Shown: in pieces, positions 33,552 through 43,400 of the stretch | Layout of the letters: each line of letters opens with the position of its first letter | Numbering within the stretch: the stretch's first letter is position 1 | From: CAZXCK01 sp964639225 | GTDB taxonomy: Bacteria > Chloroflexota > Anaerolineae > Aggregatilineales > Phototrophicaceae | Reading direction: 5' to 3' | Length of the DNA stretch: 64,000 bases | NCBI GenBank assembly: GCA_964639225.1 | Contig: CAZXCK010000006.1 | Coordinates: 1-64,000, forward strand | The notes under the pieces: model-generated | What the model was told of the DNA's origin: nothing | Database searches by the model: none | The model's input: only the letters and a program-made list of their open reading frames with translations | Translations under genes and position numbers: made by a program

Positions 33552-33860
33552 TTACCATTTAAGCAGGTCCACCTCATCCACCGACACCGAGCGGCGGCTG
33601 CGGTAAACAGAGATGATGATCGCCAGACCCACCGCGACTTCGGCGGCGGCGACCACGAAAATAAACGCGGCGAACGCCTGCCCGCTCATGTTGAGCGGTG
33701 TCTGGAAACGCCAGAACGCCACCAGATTGATGTTGACCGCGTTGAGCATCAGCTCGATACCCATCAGAACCGCTACGGCATTGCGGCGCGAAAGCACACC
33801 ATAAGCGCCAATAAAAAACAGCGCCGCCGCTACCGTCAAAAACATCCAGAGTGGGACCAT
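33552..33860 (-). CDS. nuoK: NADH-quinone oxidoreductase subunit K
   Basis: A 102-residue, three-helix subunit next to NuoJ in the proton-coupling core. Family signature: AVLMGIELMLNAVNINLVAF (the TM2 glutamate) and FVVAAAEVAVGLAIIISVYR (the TM3 glutamate). Length is normal. It is spaced 16 bases before the nuoL start. Confidence 0.96.
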   Translation of the reverse strand: MVPLWMFLTVAAALFFIGAYGVLSRRNAVAVLMGIELMLNAVNINLVAFWRFQTPLNMSGQAFAAFIFVVAAAEVAVGLAIIISVYRSRRSVSVDEVDLLKW

Positions 33861-33899
33861 GTTTCCGTTCCTTACTCCTACAAGTCGCTCACAGCCGCT

Positions 33900-34418
33900 C
33901 TAGTCGTCGTCACGGGCGATGAAAATCGCGCCGATCATGGCCGCCGTCAGCAGCAGCGAGGCCACCTCAAACGGCAGTACATACTGGTCGCCACTGACCA
34001 GGGCCACGCCCAGGTCGGCTGTCGTCGCCACCACATCCGATGCCGGCTCGGTGGTGTTGCCCCACAGCGGCACAATCACCACTGCCACCACAAAGACGAA
34101 GGCCGCCACACTCACCAGCACCGCCGCCCACCACTGGCGGTTGCTCGGCTCTGGCATATGGGTCATGCTGCGGGTGAGCATCACCGCGAAGGTGATCAGG
34201 ATACCGATGGCACCGATGTAAACCAGAATTTGCACCGCCGCCAGAAACGGCGCGCTGAGCAGAACAAAATACCCCGCCACACCAAACAGGCTGGCCATCA
34301 ACCACATCGCAGCCCGAACCAGGTTGCGGTTCGTCACCACGCCGATGGCCCCGCCCAGGATGAGGATGGTGAAAAAGCCAAAGGCAATCGCTTCAGGGGT
34401 CAGATTACCGAACGTCAT
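33900..34418 (-). CDS. nuoJ: NADH-quinone oxidoreductase subunit J
   Basis: 172 residues with five helices. TM3 carries AAVQILVYIGAIGILITFAVMLT, the conserved Tyr/Gly region that twists between alpha and pi helix during turnover. A stretch with PEPSNRQWWAA forms the usual loop. Located between nuoH and nuoK. Confidence 0.94.
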   Translation of the reverse strand: MTFGNLTPEAIAFGFFTILILGGAIGVVTNRNLVRAAMWLMASLFGVAGYFVLLSAPFLAAVQILVYIGAIGILITFAVMLTRSMTHMPEPSNRQWWAAVLVSVAAFVFVVAVVIVPLWGNTTEPASDVVATTADLGVALVSGDQYVLPFEVASLLLTAAMIGAIFIARDDD

Positions 34419-34438
34419 TTGCTCATCTCTCGCTCTCG

Positions 34439-35686
34439 TTATTCGCTGGCGCGGGCGACGGCGTCGGCGGGCAGCAGCGGCGCTTCCGCGTCGTCGTCCG
34501 CCTTCTCGGCCAGGCGCTCACGACGGCCCTGGCTGCGGACAACCGCCATCAGACCGGCAAAGACAGCCACATTACCCAGGAAGAACACCAGAGTCTGCGG
34601 CACATTGGCGACAAAATCGTTGGCATCCGCCGCCGACGGCGCGATCCCCAGTTCCTGCACAACACGCAGCAGGAAGGCCATCACCAGCAGGTTCACAATC
34701 GACAGCGGAACCAGCAGCATCCAGTTAAACGACATCAACTGGTCGATGCGCAGGCGCGGCAGCGAATTGCGCACCCACAGCGAGATGAAGTACCACACGC
34801 TCGCCTTGAGGATCAGCCATACCAGGCCCAGCAGCGGAATCTGCTGCACAAACGGGCCATGATAACCGCCGGTGAACAGCACCGCCATCAGCATACCGTT
34901 GGTGAACACATGCATAAACTCGCCAGCGAAAAAGATGGCGAATTTCATGCCGGAGTACTCAATGTTGTAACCGGCTACCAGCTCGGATTCGGCCTCGATC
35001 AGGTCGAAGGGGGCGCGGCCTGTTTCCGCCTGGGCGGAGATGAAAAACAGCACCGCCGACACCGGTGCCATAAACAGGAACCACATACCCGCCTGTGCCT
35101 CGACCAGCCCGACCATGCTCATGGTCCCTGCCAGCAGCACCGGCACCACCAGCGACAACGCCAGCGGAATCTCATAGCTGATGAGCTGCGCCACCACGCG
35201 GAAAGCGCCCAGCAGCGCGTATTTATTGTTGCTGGACCAGCCAGCCATAATCACCGCCAGCGTGCCAATCGAGGCCACCGCGATGAAATACAAAACGCCG
35301 ATCTCCAGGTCTACACCCACATGGATCGGCGAGAAGGGGATGACCGCCCATATTAAAAGAACAGACATCGTCATGATGACCGGCGAAGCGTTGTAAATCC
35401 ATTTGTCCGCGCCCGCCGGGGTGATGTCTTCCTTACCGATGAGCTTGATCACATCGGCAATCGGTTGCAGCAGGCCGAAAGGCCCTACACGATTCGGCCC
35501 CAGCCGGTCCTGAATGCGGGCGGCGATCTTACGCTCCACCCAGATGAGCGCCACCGTCGTCAGCAGCGGGAAGGTCGCCACCAGCAGCACGCCCATAAAG
35601 ATCGAGGCGAACTGAGCCAGGTCCGGGTCCCAGCCTGCCTGCACCAGACACGGCGCAAATGTGTTGATGATATTCTGGCATTCCAT
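34439..35686 (-). CDS. nuoH: NADH-quinone oxidoreductase subunit H
   Basis: A 415-residue quinone-chamber subunit. Conserved parts: ERKIAARIQDRLGPNRVGPFGLLQPIADVIKLIGKEDITP, the acidic E-channel segment FISAQAETGRAPFDLIEAESELVAGYNIEYSG, and the FISLWVRNSLPRLRIDQLM turn. Beyond the common core there is a longer C-terminus with another hydrophobic segment (TLVFFLGNVAVFAGLMAVV) and an acidic tail. It follows nuoA. Confidence 0.95.
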   Translation of the reverse strand: MECQNIINTFAPCLVQAGWDPDLAQFASIFMGVLLVATFPLLTTVALIWVERKIAARIQDRLGPNRVGPFGLLQPIADVIKLIGKEDITPAGADKWIYNASPVIMTMSVLLIWAVIPFSPIHVGVDLEIGVLYFIAVASIGTLAVIMAGWSSNNKYALLGAFRVVAQLISYEIPLALSLVVPVLLAGTMSMVGLVEAQAGMWFLFMAPVSAVLFFISAQAETGRAPFDLIEAESELVAGYNIEYSGMKFAIFFAGEFMHVFTNGMLMAVLFTGGYHGPFVQQIPLLGLVWLILKASVWYFISLWVRNSLPRLRIDQLMSFNWMLLVPLSIVNLLVMAFLLRVVQELGIAPSAADANDFVANVPQTLVFFLGNVAVFAGLMAVVRSQGRRERLAEKADDDAEAPLLPADAVARASE

Positions 35687-35715
35687 TGAACTTTACCCCT
35701 CCTCGCTCGTTCCCA

Positions 35716-36078
35716 TCAGGTCCATTGCAGCGCGTTTTTGCGCCAGGCATAGACCAGCGCATCGGTGAGCAGGAAGATAAACAGGAACCCCGCGCCGAAC
35801 GCAAAGAAATCCAACTGGCGGTAGGCCACCGCCCAGGGGAACAGCAGGACCATCTCCACATCAAAAACCAGAAAGATCAGCCCGTAGATGTAATACTGGA
35901 CCTTGAACTGCACCCAGGTATCACCCACTGTCTCTACACCGCATTCATATGTCGCCTGTTTGATGGCGTTAGGCTTACGGGGGCTAATCAGACCGCCCAG
36001 CACAATCGGCAGGGCAGGCAGTACGGGAGCCATGACAAAAAACACGCCAATAAAGGCCCACTCGCTCAGTACATTCAT
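35716..36078 (-). CDS. nuoA: NADH-quinone oxidoreductase subunit A
   Basis: A 120-residue, three-helix subunit. Signature: KQATYECGVETVGDTWVQFKVQYYIYGLIFLVFDVEMVLLFPW, with the loop cysteine that senses the active/deactive state in other species. The ATG at 36078 gives the normal N-terminus; the upstream open frame lacks family similarity. It heads the operon, with a good promoter about 260 bases upstream. nuoB, C, D, E, F, G and I, which normally follow nuoA, are absent here. Confidence 0.95.
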   Translation of the reverse strand: MNVLSEWAFIGVFFVMAPVLPALPIVLGGLISPRKPNAIKQATYECGVETVGDTWVQFKVQYYIYGLIFLVFDVEMVLLFPWAVAYRQLDFFAFGAGFLFIFLLTDALVYAWRKNALQWT

Positions 36079-36179
36079 AGGGATTTTTACTCCCACATTA
36101 AAAAACTGACGCCGGATATTACAGCACAAGCGCGTCGTTAACGATCCACCGGTTATGGCATTCAGGCATCTGCGCTGGT

Positions 36180-36199
36180 ACAGGCCGGGACCGGCCTGT
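36180..36199. promoter_or_regulatory. Palindrome in the nuo leader
   Basis: ACAGGCCGG and CCGGCCTGT with two bases between. It is in the leader RNA of nuoA, or could be an operator downstream of the start. Confidence 0.5.
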
Positions 36200-36339
36200 C
36201 GATCATCAGGCGAGTACCCCTGTTCGGCCCGGCGCAGCAGCGTCGTGCGCCCTGTTGATGGCAGGCACGCCACCGTCCCCACATTTACATGCAACCGGAG
36301 AACATCGGTAACCTTGCGCCCTTTGTCACAAGCGAAGCT

Positions 36340-36368
36340 AGTATAGCATCACAACATAGACCCTGCAA
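36340..36368 (-). promoter_or_regulatory. Promoter of the complex I operon
   Basis: On the minus strand TTGCAG (36363-36368) and TATACT (36340-36345), 17 bases apart. Predicted start about 36333, 255 bases before the nuoA ATG. Confidence 0.7.
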
Positions 36369-36520
36369 TGAATCAGAAAACCGGGTTTTACATCGTCACG
36401 AGCGCGCCAGATTTTAGCATACTTGCCCAATAGAAAAAAGCATCATGAACAAAATGGCCGCATTGACAGCGGCGCGTTACAATGTCCGCCAGCGTCCCGC
36501 AGGCGAAAGGGTGAACACTG

Positions 36521-37390
36521 ATGAGCGTGCCAGCAATCGACATCCAGCAGAAGCTGACCAAAACCAACGGCATCACGCTGAACGTGGCCCAGGCCGGGCC
36601 AGAGGACGGCCCGCTGGTCATTCTGCTGCACGGCTTCCCGGAGTTCTGGTACGGCTGGCGGCACCAGATTCCCCACCTGGCCGGGCTGGGATTCCGCGTG
36701 TGGGCACCGGACCAGCGCGGTTACAATCTCAGCGACAAGCCCGACGAGCTGCGCAGTTACATCATCGACCGGCTGGTGATGGACATCGTCGGACTGATGA
36801 CCACTGCCGGGCGTGAGCGCGCCATCATCGCCGGCCACGACTGGGGCGCGATGGTCGCCTGGTGGCTGGCGCTGCGCTTCCCGGAGAAGGTCGAAAAGCT
36901 GGTGATTCTCAACGTGCCGCATCCGCGCGTGTTCGGCAAAACGCTCAAAAGCAACCCCTCGCAGATGCTGCGCAGCATGTATGCTTATTTTTTCCAGTTT
37001 CCGCTGCTGCCGGAACGTTTTATCAGCGTCGCCAATTATCAGCCGGGTCTGCAGGCACTGCGCCGGACCAGCCTCAAGGGCAGCTTCACCGCCGCCGACC
37101 TGCGTGAGTATCGCAAGGCGTGGGCGCAGCCGGGGGCGCTCAACGCGATGCTCAACTGGTACCGGGCCTACGCCCGCTACGGCGCGGAACGCCCCACCGA
37201 ATGGCGCGTGCGCGTGCCCACCATGATGATCTGGGGCGCGAAGGACATGTTCCTCAGCTCGCAGATGGCCGAGCCGAGCATCAACCTGTGCGACGAGGGC
37301 GAGCTGTACATCCTGCGTGAAGCCACGCATTGGGTCCAGCACGACCGCGCCGCCCGCGTCAACGAGCTGCTGACACAGTTTCTGACGTAG
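36521..37390 (+). CDS. Alpha/beta hydrolase, epoxide-hydrolase-like
   Basis: A 289-residue alpha/beta hydrolase of the soluble epoxide hydrolase/haloalkane dehalogenase group. The oxyanion region is HGFPEFWYGWRHQIP, the nucleophile elbow is AGHDWGAMVAWW (the Asp), the acid is in WGAKDMFL and the histidine in EATHWVQHD. The HGFPE motif and the Asp nucleophile favour epoxide hydrolysis; the lid contains tyrosines (YQPGL, WYRAYARYGAERP) that often polarise the epoxide ring. Substrate not known. GAAAGGGTG precedes the ATG. It is the only plus-strand gene besides menG, and converges with the macroglobulin gene. Confidence 0.85.
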   Translation: MSVPAIDIQQKLTKTNGITLNVAQAGPEDGPLVILLHGFPEFWYGWRHQIPHLAGLGFRVWAPDQRGYNLSDKPDELRSYIIDRLVMDIVGLMTTAGRERAIIAGHDWGAMVAWWLALRFPEKVEKLVILNVPHPRVFGKTLKSNPSQMLRSMYAYFFQFPLLPERFISVANYQPGLQALRRTSLKGSFTAADLREYRKAWAQPGALNAMLNWYRAYARYGAERPTEWRVRVPTMMIWGAKDMFLSSQMAEPSINLCDEGELYILREATHWVQHDRAARVNELLTQFLT

Positions 37391-37410
37391 CGCGTGCATA
37401 TCCCCCAACA

Positions 37411-37446
37411 AAAAACCGGCGGCATCCATATGCGGACGCCGCCGGT
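37411..37446 (-). terminator. Intrinsic terminator of the macroglobulin gene
   Basis: A perfect 9-bp stem (ACCGGCGGC at 37415-37423, GCCGCCGGT at 37438-37446), followed on the minus strand by six T. It lies 23 bases after the stop and may also slow the convergent hydrolase transcript. Confidence 0.85.
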
Positions 37447-37469
37447 CGTGTGTTTAACCGTGCCGCCGA

Positions 37470-40400
37470 TTATTCCTCGGCGGGCAGAATGGTAAAAATG
37501 CTGCCCGCGCCGCGCCCGAACACATCCGGGAAGTACGTCTCGCGGACGGTGGGCGGCATCACGTTGAACGTACCCTCGATGCCGGGCCGGATGGTATACA
37601 CATACTCATACGTTCCAGCCGGCAGATAGCTGCTGTGCAGCACCACTTTCTCATCACGGAATTCGATGTTGCTGAACCACCACCAGCCCCAGCCCCGACT
37701 CAGCGGATCGCTGGCGTCCAGGCCCGGACGGGTGCCGATTTGCTGGCTGGTCTCCAGGTTGGGGTCGATGCCTTCCGCGCCCGCTGGCAGCGGGTCCTCG
37801 ACAACGACATAATGCAGGCTGCTGGGCGCGATGATCGTCAGCCGCACCTGCACCACATCGCCCACACGCGCCTCGGTGATCGGGTCGCGGTCGGGGTCGT
37901 TGAGCAGGGTATAGTGCCGCTCGATGACCACGCCGCTGTTGATCGGCTCGATCTCCGAGACCGGCAGGAACAACCGCAGATACGCCGTGTAGTACAGGTT
38001 GCCCTCGCCCTCGCCGCGCGTCACCGTGAGGCGATTCGTCTCGTCGCGCAGCATCTGCGCCACATCGACGATCTGCTGCTGCGACTCGGTGGCGGTGGCC
38101 GGGCTGGCCTGTGACTGCGCCAGCAGTTCGTCGTTAAACGTCAGCCCGTAGTCGTAGACCGGGTTCAGGTCGCCGCTGACCAGCATCCAGTCAGCCAGTG
38201 CCATCACCGCCCAGGCCGTTTCCTGCGTCGTCTGCCAGGAGTCGGCGCTGCGAGCGACCATCAGCCAGCGGACCACATTGGGGATCAGTTCGCTGTCCGG
38301 ATTCATGCGGACCAGCGTCTGCAGCACCATCGACGTGGTGCGCGTGTTCGTGTTCCAGTTCCAGAAGTCGCGGCCTGCCTCTTCCCAGTGGACACCGTTG
38401 GCGCTGGTGATGGCGTCGTTGACGATGTCCGACAGCAGCGTATCGGCGCGCGTGTCGCCCTCGCCCGCTGCGGCGGCCATGTCGAAAGCGCTGGCCAGCA
38501 GAGCCTTCGCGTAGATGCTCAGGCGCTCGCGGCTGTCGTAGTGCTGGTCCATCCGGGCGACATCCGCGTCACCAGAGTAAGCCAGCGCATGCAGCATAAA
38601 CACCTGCCGGTCAATCCGCCAGCCGGGCATCTGCGGCGTGATGGCGCGGAACTCCGACTCCAGGAAATTCTGCGCCTGTACGATCACTGCCTCGTCAACG
38701 GCGAAACCGTTCTCACGAGCCGTCGCCAGACCGATGAGCGCGTAAGCCGTCACCAGCGGATTGCTGTCGTCCTGGACGAACCAGCCCCAGCCGCCGTCGG
38801 CTTTCTGCTGCGCGTACAGCCGCTGGATAGCGAACTGCACCTGCGCATCGAGCGCGGCCAGCATACCGTCATCGTCGGGCACTTCCAGCTTTTGCAGCGT
38901 GCGATAGGTCATCACGTTGGGCAGGAAGCGGCTGATGGTCGCCTCGATGCTCTCATACGGGTAACGTTCCAGCACGCGCAGCGCGTCGATAGAAGCCGCC
39001 GCCAGCGACGGGTCCAGGTTGACGGTCAGTTCGCCCTGCGTCACGTCGAAGCGCTGTGGCAGCACAATCGACTCGGTGACCGAATCCGCGCTGCGCAGCA
39101 CGCCGCCCGTCCCGGCGATGTCCGGCGCTTCGTAGCGATAGACCGGCAGCAGTCGCTCGTCACCCTGACCCAGCGGCGGTTTGCTGGCGTCGGCATACTC
39201 GCCGTCCTCGCTGGCCACATAGAAGGTCAGATCAACGGCGTCCATATCGCTGACGATCACCGGCCAGTCGATGCGCTGGCGACCGCCCGCCGGGATGACC
39301 GCCGTCTGCACGGTGTCGCCCTGGAAGATCACGCCGGTCCCCTCGACGGCGACCTCGACCGACTGGGCGCTGCCAGTGTTGTTGTTGACCACCGCGCCCA
39401 GCACCAGCTCGTCATCGACCACGAAGAAGCGCGGCGTCACCGGGCGGATCAGCAGCGGTCGCGTGCTGACGATGTCGTAAGTCTCCTGCCCCACCAGCAT
39501 ATCGGCAGCGGCGGTCACACCGCGCACGTCCAGCCGCCAGGTGGTCAGGTTGTCGGGCAGCGTCACCGAGAAGGTCGCCTCGCCGTTTTCATCGGTGACG
39601 ACTGCGCCTTCCCAGAAGGCCGTATCCAGGAATTCCTCGCGGATGTCGAAGATGCCGCCATCGAAGCCGCCACCGCCGCCACCACCCTTGATGGTGTCGA
39701 GGACAGTCTGCGTAAGCTGGTCGGTGCTGATGGTCAGCGGCGATGCTGTACGCATGGCCAGTTCCTGCAGGCCGTAGAAGAAGTCCAGAATGGGGCCGGT
39801 GTTCGGCTCGGCCAATGACAGCGCCGCCAGGTCAGTGAGGGCGATGCCCAGTTCGGCCTGAACCGGGTTGCCTTCATAGTCGGTGGTGCGCACAGTGTAG
39901 CTGATCGTGTCGCCTGGCCCGGCCTGTTCCTGATCGGGCGTGATGTCAACGGTGATCTGTCGGCGCGAGTTATCAACCTGGAGCTGAACCATACCCATAC
40001 GGAAGCCGGCGGTAGGGTTGGTGTCGTCCACACCCTTGACCAGCGTCACGCTCACGTAGACGTTGGGCGCGAACGCCTCGCCGATGGGCAGCTCGTAAAC
40101 ATACGAGTTGCTGTCCAGCGTCACCCGTTCGGATTGCAGCACACCGGCGCGCTCGACGGTGATGAGCGCCTCGACCTCGCCCTGGAACGGTGATGTGATC
40201 AGAATCTGCGCGGTGTCGCCGATGTCGTAACTCTGAGCGTCGGCGATCAGATCGATACGATTGCTGTTCTCCTGTCGCCAGGTGATATACTCGCCGCTGC
40301 TGACCCACAGGGTCGTAGCAGAGCTGATTTCGTTGCCTGCTGAATCCCGGCTGCTGGCGGTGATCTTGTAGATGCCGCCTGCCGGTGGGATAAAGACGTA

Positions 40401-43400
40401 GCTGGCTTTGCCATCGTCGCCGGTGGTGACTTCCGCCGTCGTCACCGGGATTTCTTCCACGTCCCACACCCACACGGTACGCCCGCCGGGGTCTTCTTCC
40501 TGGACGCTGGACCAGCGCCGCTCGACGATCTCGATGTCGATATCCTGCCCGGCGATGGGCTGGCTGTCCCAGTCTACGGCGATGAACTCCAGGCCGGTAT
40601 CGCGGCCCGCCGTGCCCACATAGTCCGCAGGCCGCGCGCCGATATACACCTCGCCCCGGTGGACCACCACACCAACCCGGCTGGAGACTGCCTGCTCGCT
40701 CTCGTCGGTAACCACCACTTCGATTGTGAAACGCTGGCTCAGAATCGAATCGCGCAGATCGGCGGGCACCTCGATGGTCAGCCGTCCCTGTGCGTCGGTG
40801 ACGCCGGTGCCACTGGCGATGGTCGAGCCATAGCCCGCATCGGGATCATCGCCGTTCATGTCGGCGAAGTCATAGTAGCCATCAGACCCGGTATAGTTGA
40901 AGAAATGCGGATTGGCGATGACGTTATATTCGACGTTGGCCTCGCTCACCGGGCCGCCGAAGAAGTAACGCGCTTCCAGGTCCACGCGGATCGTTTCGTC
41001 CTGCACGACCTCGGTCGCTTCCGGCTCCAGTTCGATCTGGAACTCCGGCAGGCGGTACTGTGCCACATTAAAGTACGTCGAGCCACCCTCAGACTGCCAG
41101 CGGTGCTCTGATGGCAGTTCCACCGCCAGCCGGTAGTAGCCCAGGGGCGCGTCGGCGGCGAGGGTGAACTCACCGCTGAAGGTGCCGAACTCGGTCAGCG
41201 GCAGCTCCTGCTCGTAGATGGCGCTGCCCCGGTCATCGGTGATCGTCACCGGCACGGTCTCCATATCAGCAGGCAGATAGTCCACATCGTCTTTGAGGCG
41301 CACCACGCCCCGGAAGTAAACCGGTTGGTCCGGTCGATAAACCGGACGATCGGTGTAGATATAGACCCGGTACTGCTGCGGATAGTAAGCGAACGGCAGG
41401 TTAAAGCGCCAGGGTTCGACGCCGCTCGACCACAGGTTGACGCCCATACCGAATCGATCGCCGTCATCCAGCACCGCCACGACCGCCGTCTCCAGGTCGG
41501 CCAGCGGTGGGATATCCATGCTGGCGACACCGTCGGCGTCGGTGACGCCCTCGCCGATCACCTGATTGCCGGTGTCGTAGATGACGATGGGCGCACCGGC
41601 GACCGGCTGGCCGCTGGCCACATCTGTCGCCCAGACCAGGGCGCTGTCCAGCCCCGTCTTGACGGTCAGGCTGGTATCACCCACCACCAGAAAATGCTGA
41701 TGGCTGTAGTAGGTGCGCTCGATCTCCGGCGCGCCCACCCGCAGATAGTAGATGCCCGGACTCAGCGCGTCGCCATCGGCGAATTCCTGCGGAATCTGGA
41801 TTTCGGTCTGCTGTCCGGCGACACGCACTTCGATGAAATACTCATCGCCCAGACCCTCGGCCACCCAGGCCCGCTGGCCGTTGCGCAGTTCGACTTCCCA
41901 CCACAGCAGATCACCGGCGCACACCGGCCCGCCGATCACCGGCATGGTGTAGTCACGGTAAAGCAGGTCGATAATTTCACCGTCCAGCGGCGCGGAGCGC
42001 GCCCGCACCGGGTCGGGGTCGCTGATGACGATCACCGAGTCGCCCACTTTCACCCGCGACTCCGGCGCGTCCGGGCACACGACCGCTGTCCCGCTGCTGC
42101 CGCCGCCCGCCAGATTCAGCAGTTCGTAGCGGCGCGCATTCTCCGGCGCGACCGATTCGATCTGCCAGGCACGCAGTTGATTCTGCGGGTTGGGTATGTA
42201 GTCCTGGATCGGGTCCCAGCTATCCTGGTAACGCCCGATAAACTCTTGTAGCTCGATGCTGTACAGTTCCAGGTCCAGGCGGCTGACGTTGCGATGCGTC
42301 ACAAACAGGCCGGTCGTCTCGCGGTTGGCGTCGTAGAAGCCCACCGAGCCGGGAACGCGCAGTTCCACATCCGGGCTGTAGGGAGCCGTGCTGAAACTGA
42401 ACGTAAAGTCCTCGGCGATGGCATTGCCATAGACATCGGCAGCACCCGCCTCAAGCGTAATCGTGTAATCGGTGCTGGGTTCGGTCGGGAACGAGATCGC
42501 AATCGAGTCGTCCCAGTTCTGGTAGAAGAACTCCGGCTCGCGCCAGGGTTCGGGGTCGATGACGACACGCGAGACAATCGACTCGCGCTCCATCGGCGAG
42601 GCGAAGTAGATCATCGTGCGCGTCATTGGATCGACATCGGTGCTGCCATCCAGCGGTTGGGTGCGGATGACCGCCGGGAAGGGCACCGTAGCGATGCTCC
42701 AACTCGTCTCTGGCAGGGCCGCCTGGCCGGTCGCATCGAACACGCTGTCCGCCACGAAGCCGATGTCATACACGGTGTTCAGTTGGAGCTGCTCCGATGG
42801 CACAAAAGCGAAGCCGGTGCTGTCGTCGCTCCACTCGAAATCACCCGGAACGCTCTCGGCAGCGCCATCAGCGATCACGGTAAAAGCGGCTTCCAGGCTG
42901 GCACGGTCCAGCGGCACGTTGAACACCGCCTGCAAACGCGGCTCCAGCCGGACGCCGGTCGCGGCATCCGCCGGGTTGGTCTCCACCAGGCGCGGCTGCT
43001 CGACGGTGAACGACCAGCTAAACGGTTCCTGGAGCTGCGCGCCATCGGCGGCCTGCAAACCGGCATCGACCGTCACCGTGTAGGTCTCGCCCGGCACCCA
43101 CGAAGGGTCGGGGCGGAAGGTGTAAATCGACGTGTTAAGCCATTCGCCCTGGCCCGTAGTCTCCGGGCTGAAGGTCAGCGGCTGCGGCAGGTCGATGCCG
43201 TCCGACGGCACGCCCAGCGGCACCACCGGACGGTTGAAGATGACCGTCAGCACCGCTTCAGTGGCGATGTCGGTCGCCTCGTCGCCGGGCAGCACCTCGA
43301 CCACTTCCAGCGATCCCAGCGTGACAAAGTCGAAGCTGGCCGGGTCGGCCAGCGCGGAGCCATCCGCCGCCGTCAGATCGGTGCTGAAGGTGACGGAATA

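Larger units (their letters stand above)
36079..36520. other. Divergent promoter region of the complex I operon and the hydrolase
   Basis: No gene. It holds the nuo promoter and a 5' leader of about 255 bases with a 20-base palindrome. On the other side is the upstream region of the plus-strand hydrolase, where TTGACA (36453-36458) is present but no -10 at the right distance. Confidence 0.5.

Noticed and set aside
36453..36476. TTGACA followed by TACAAT before the hydrolase gene
   Set aside because: The spacing is only nine bases, too short for a sigma-70-type promoter.
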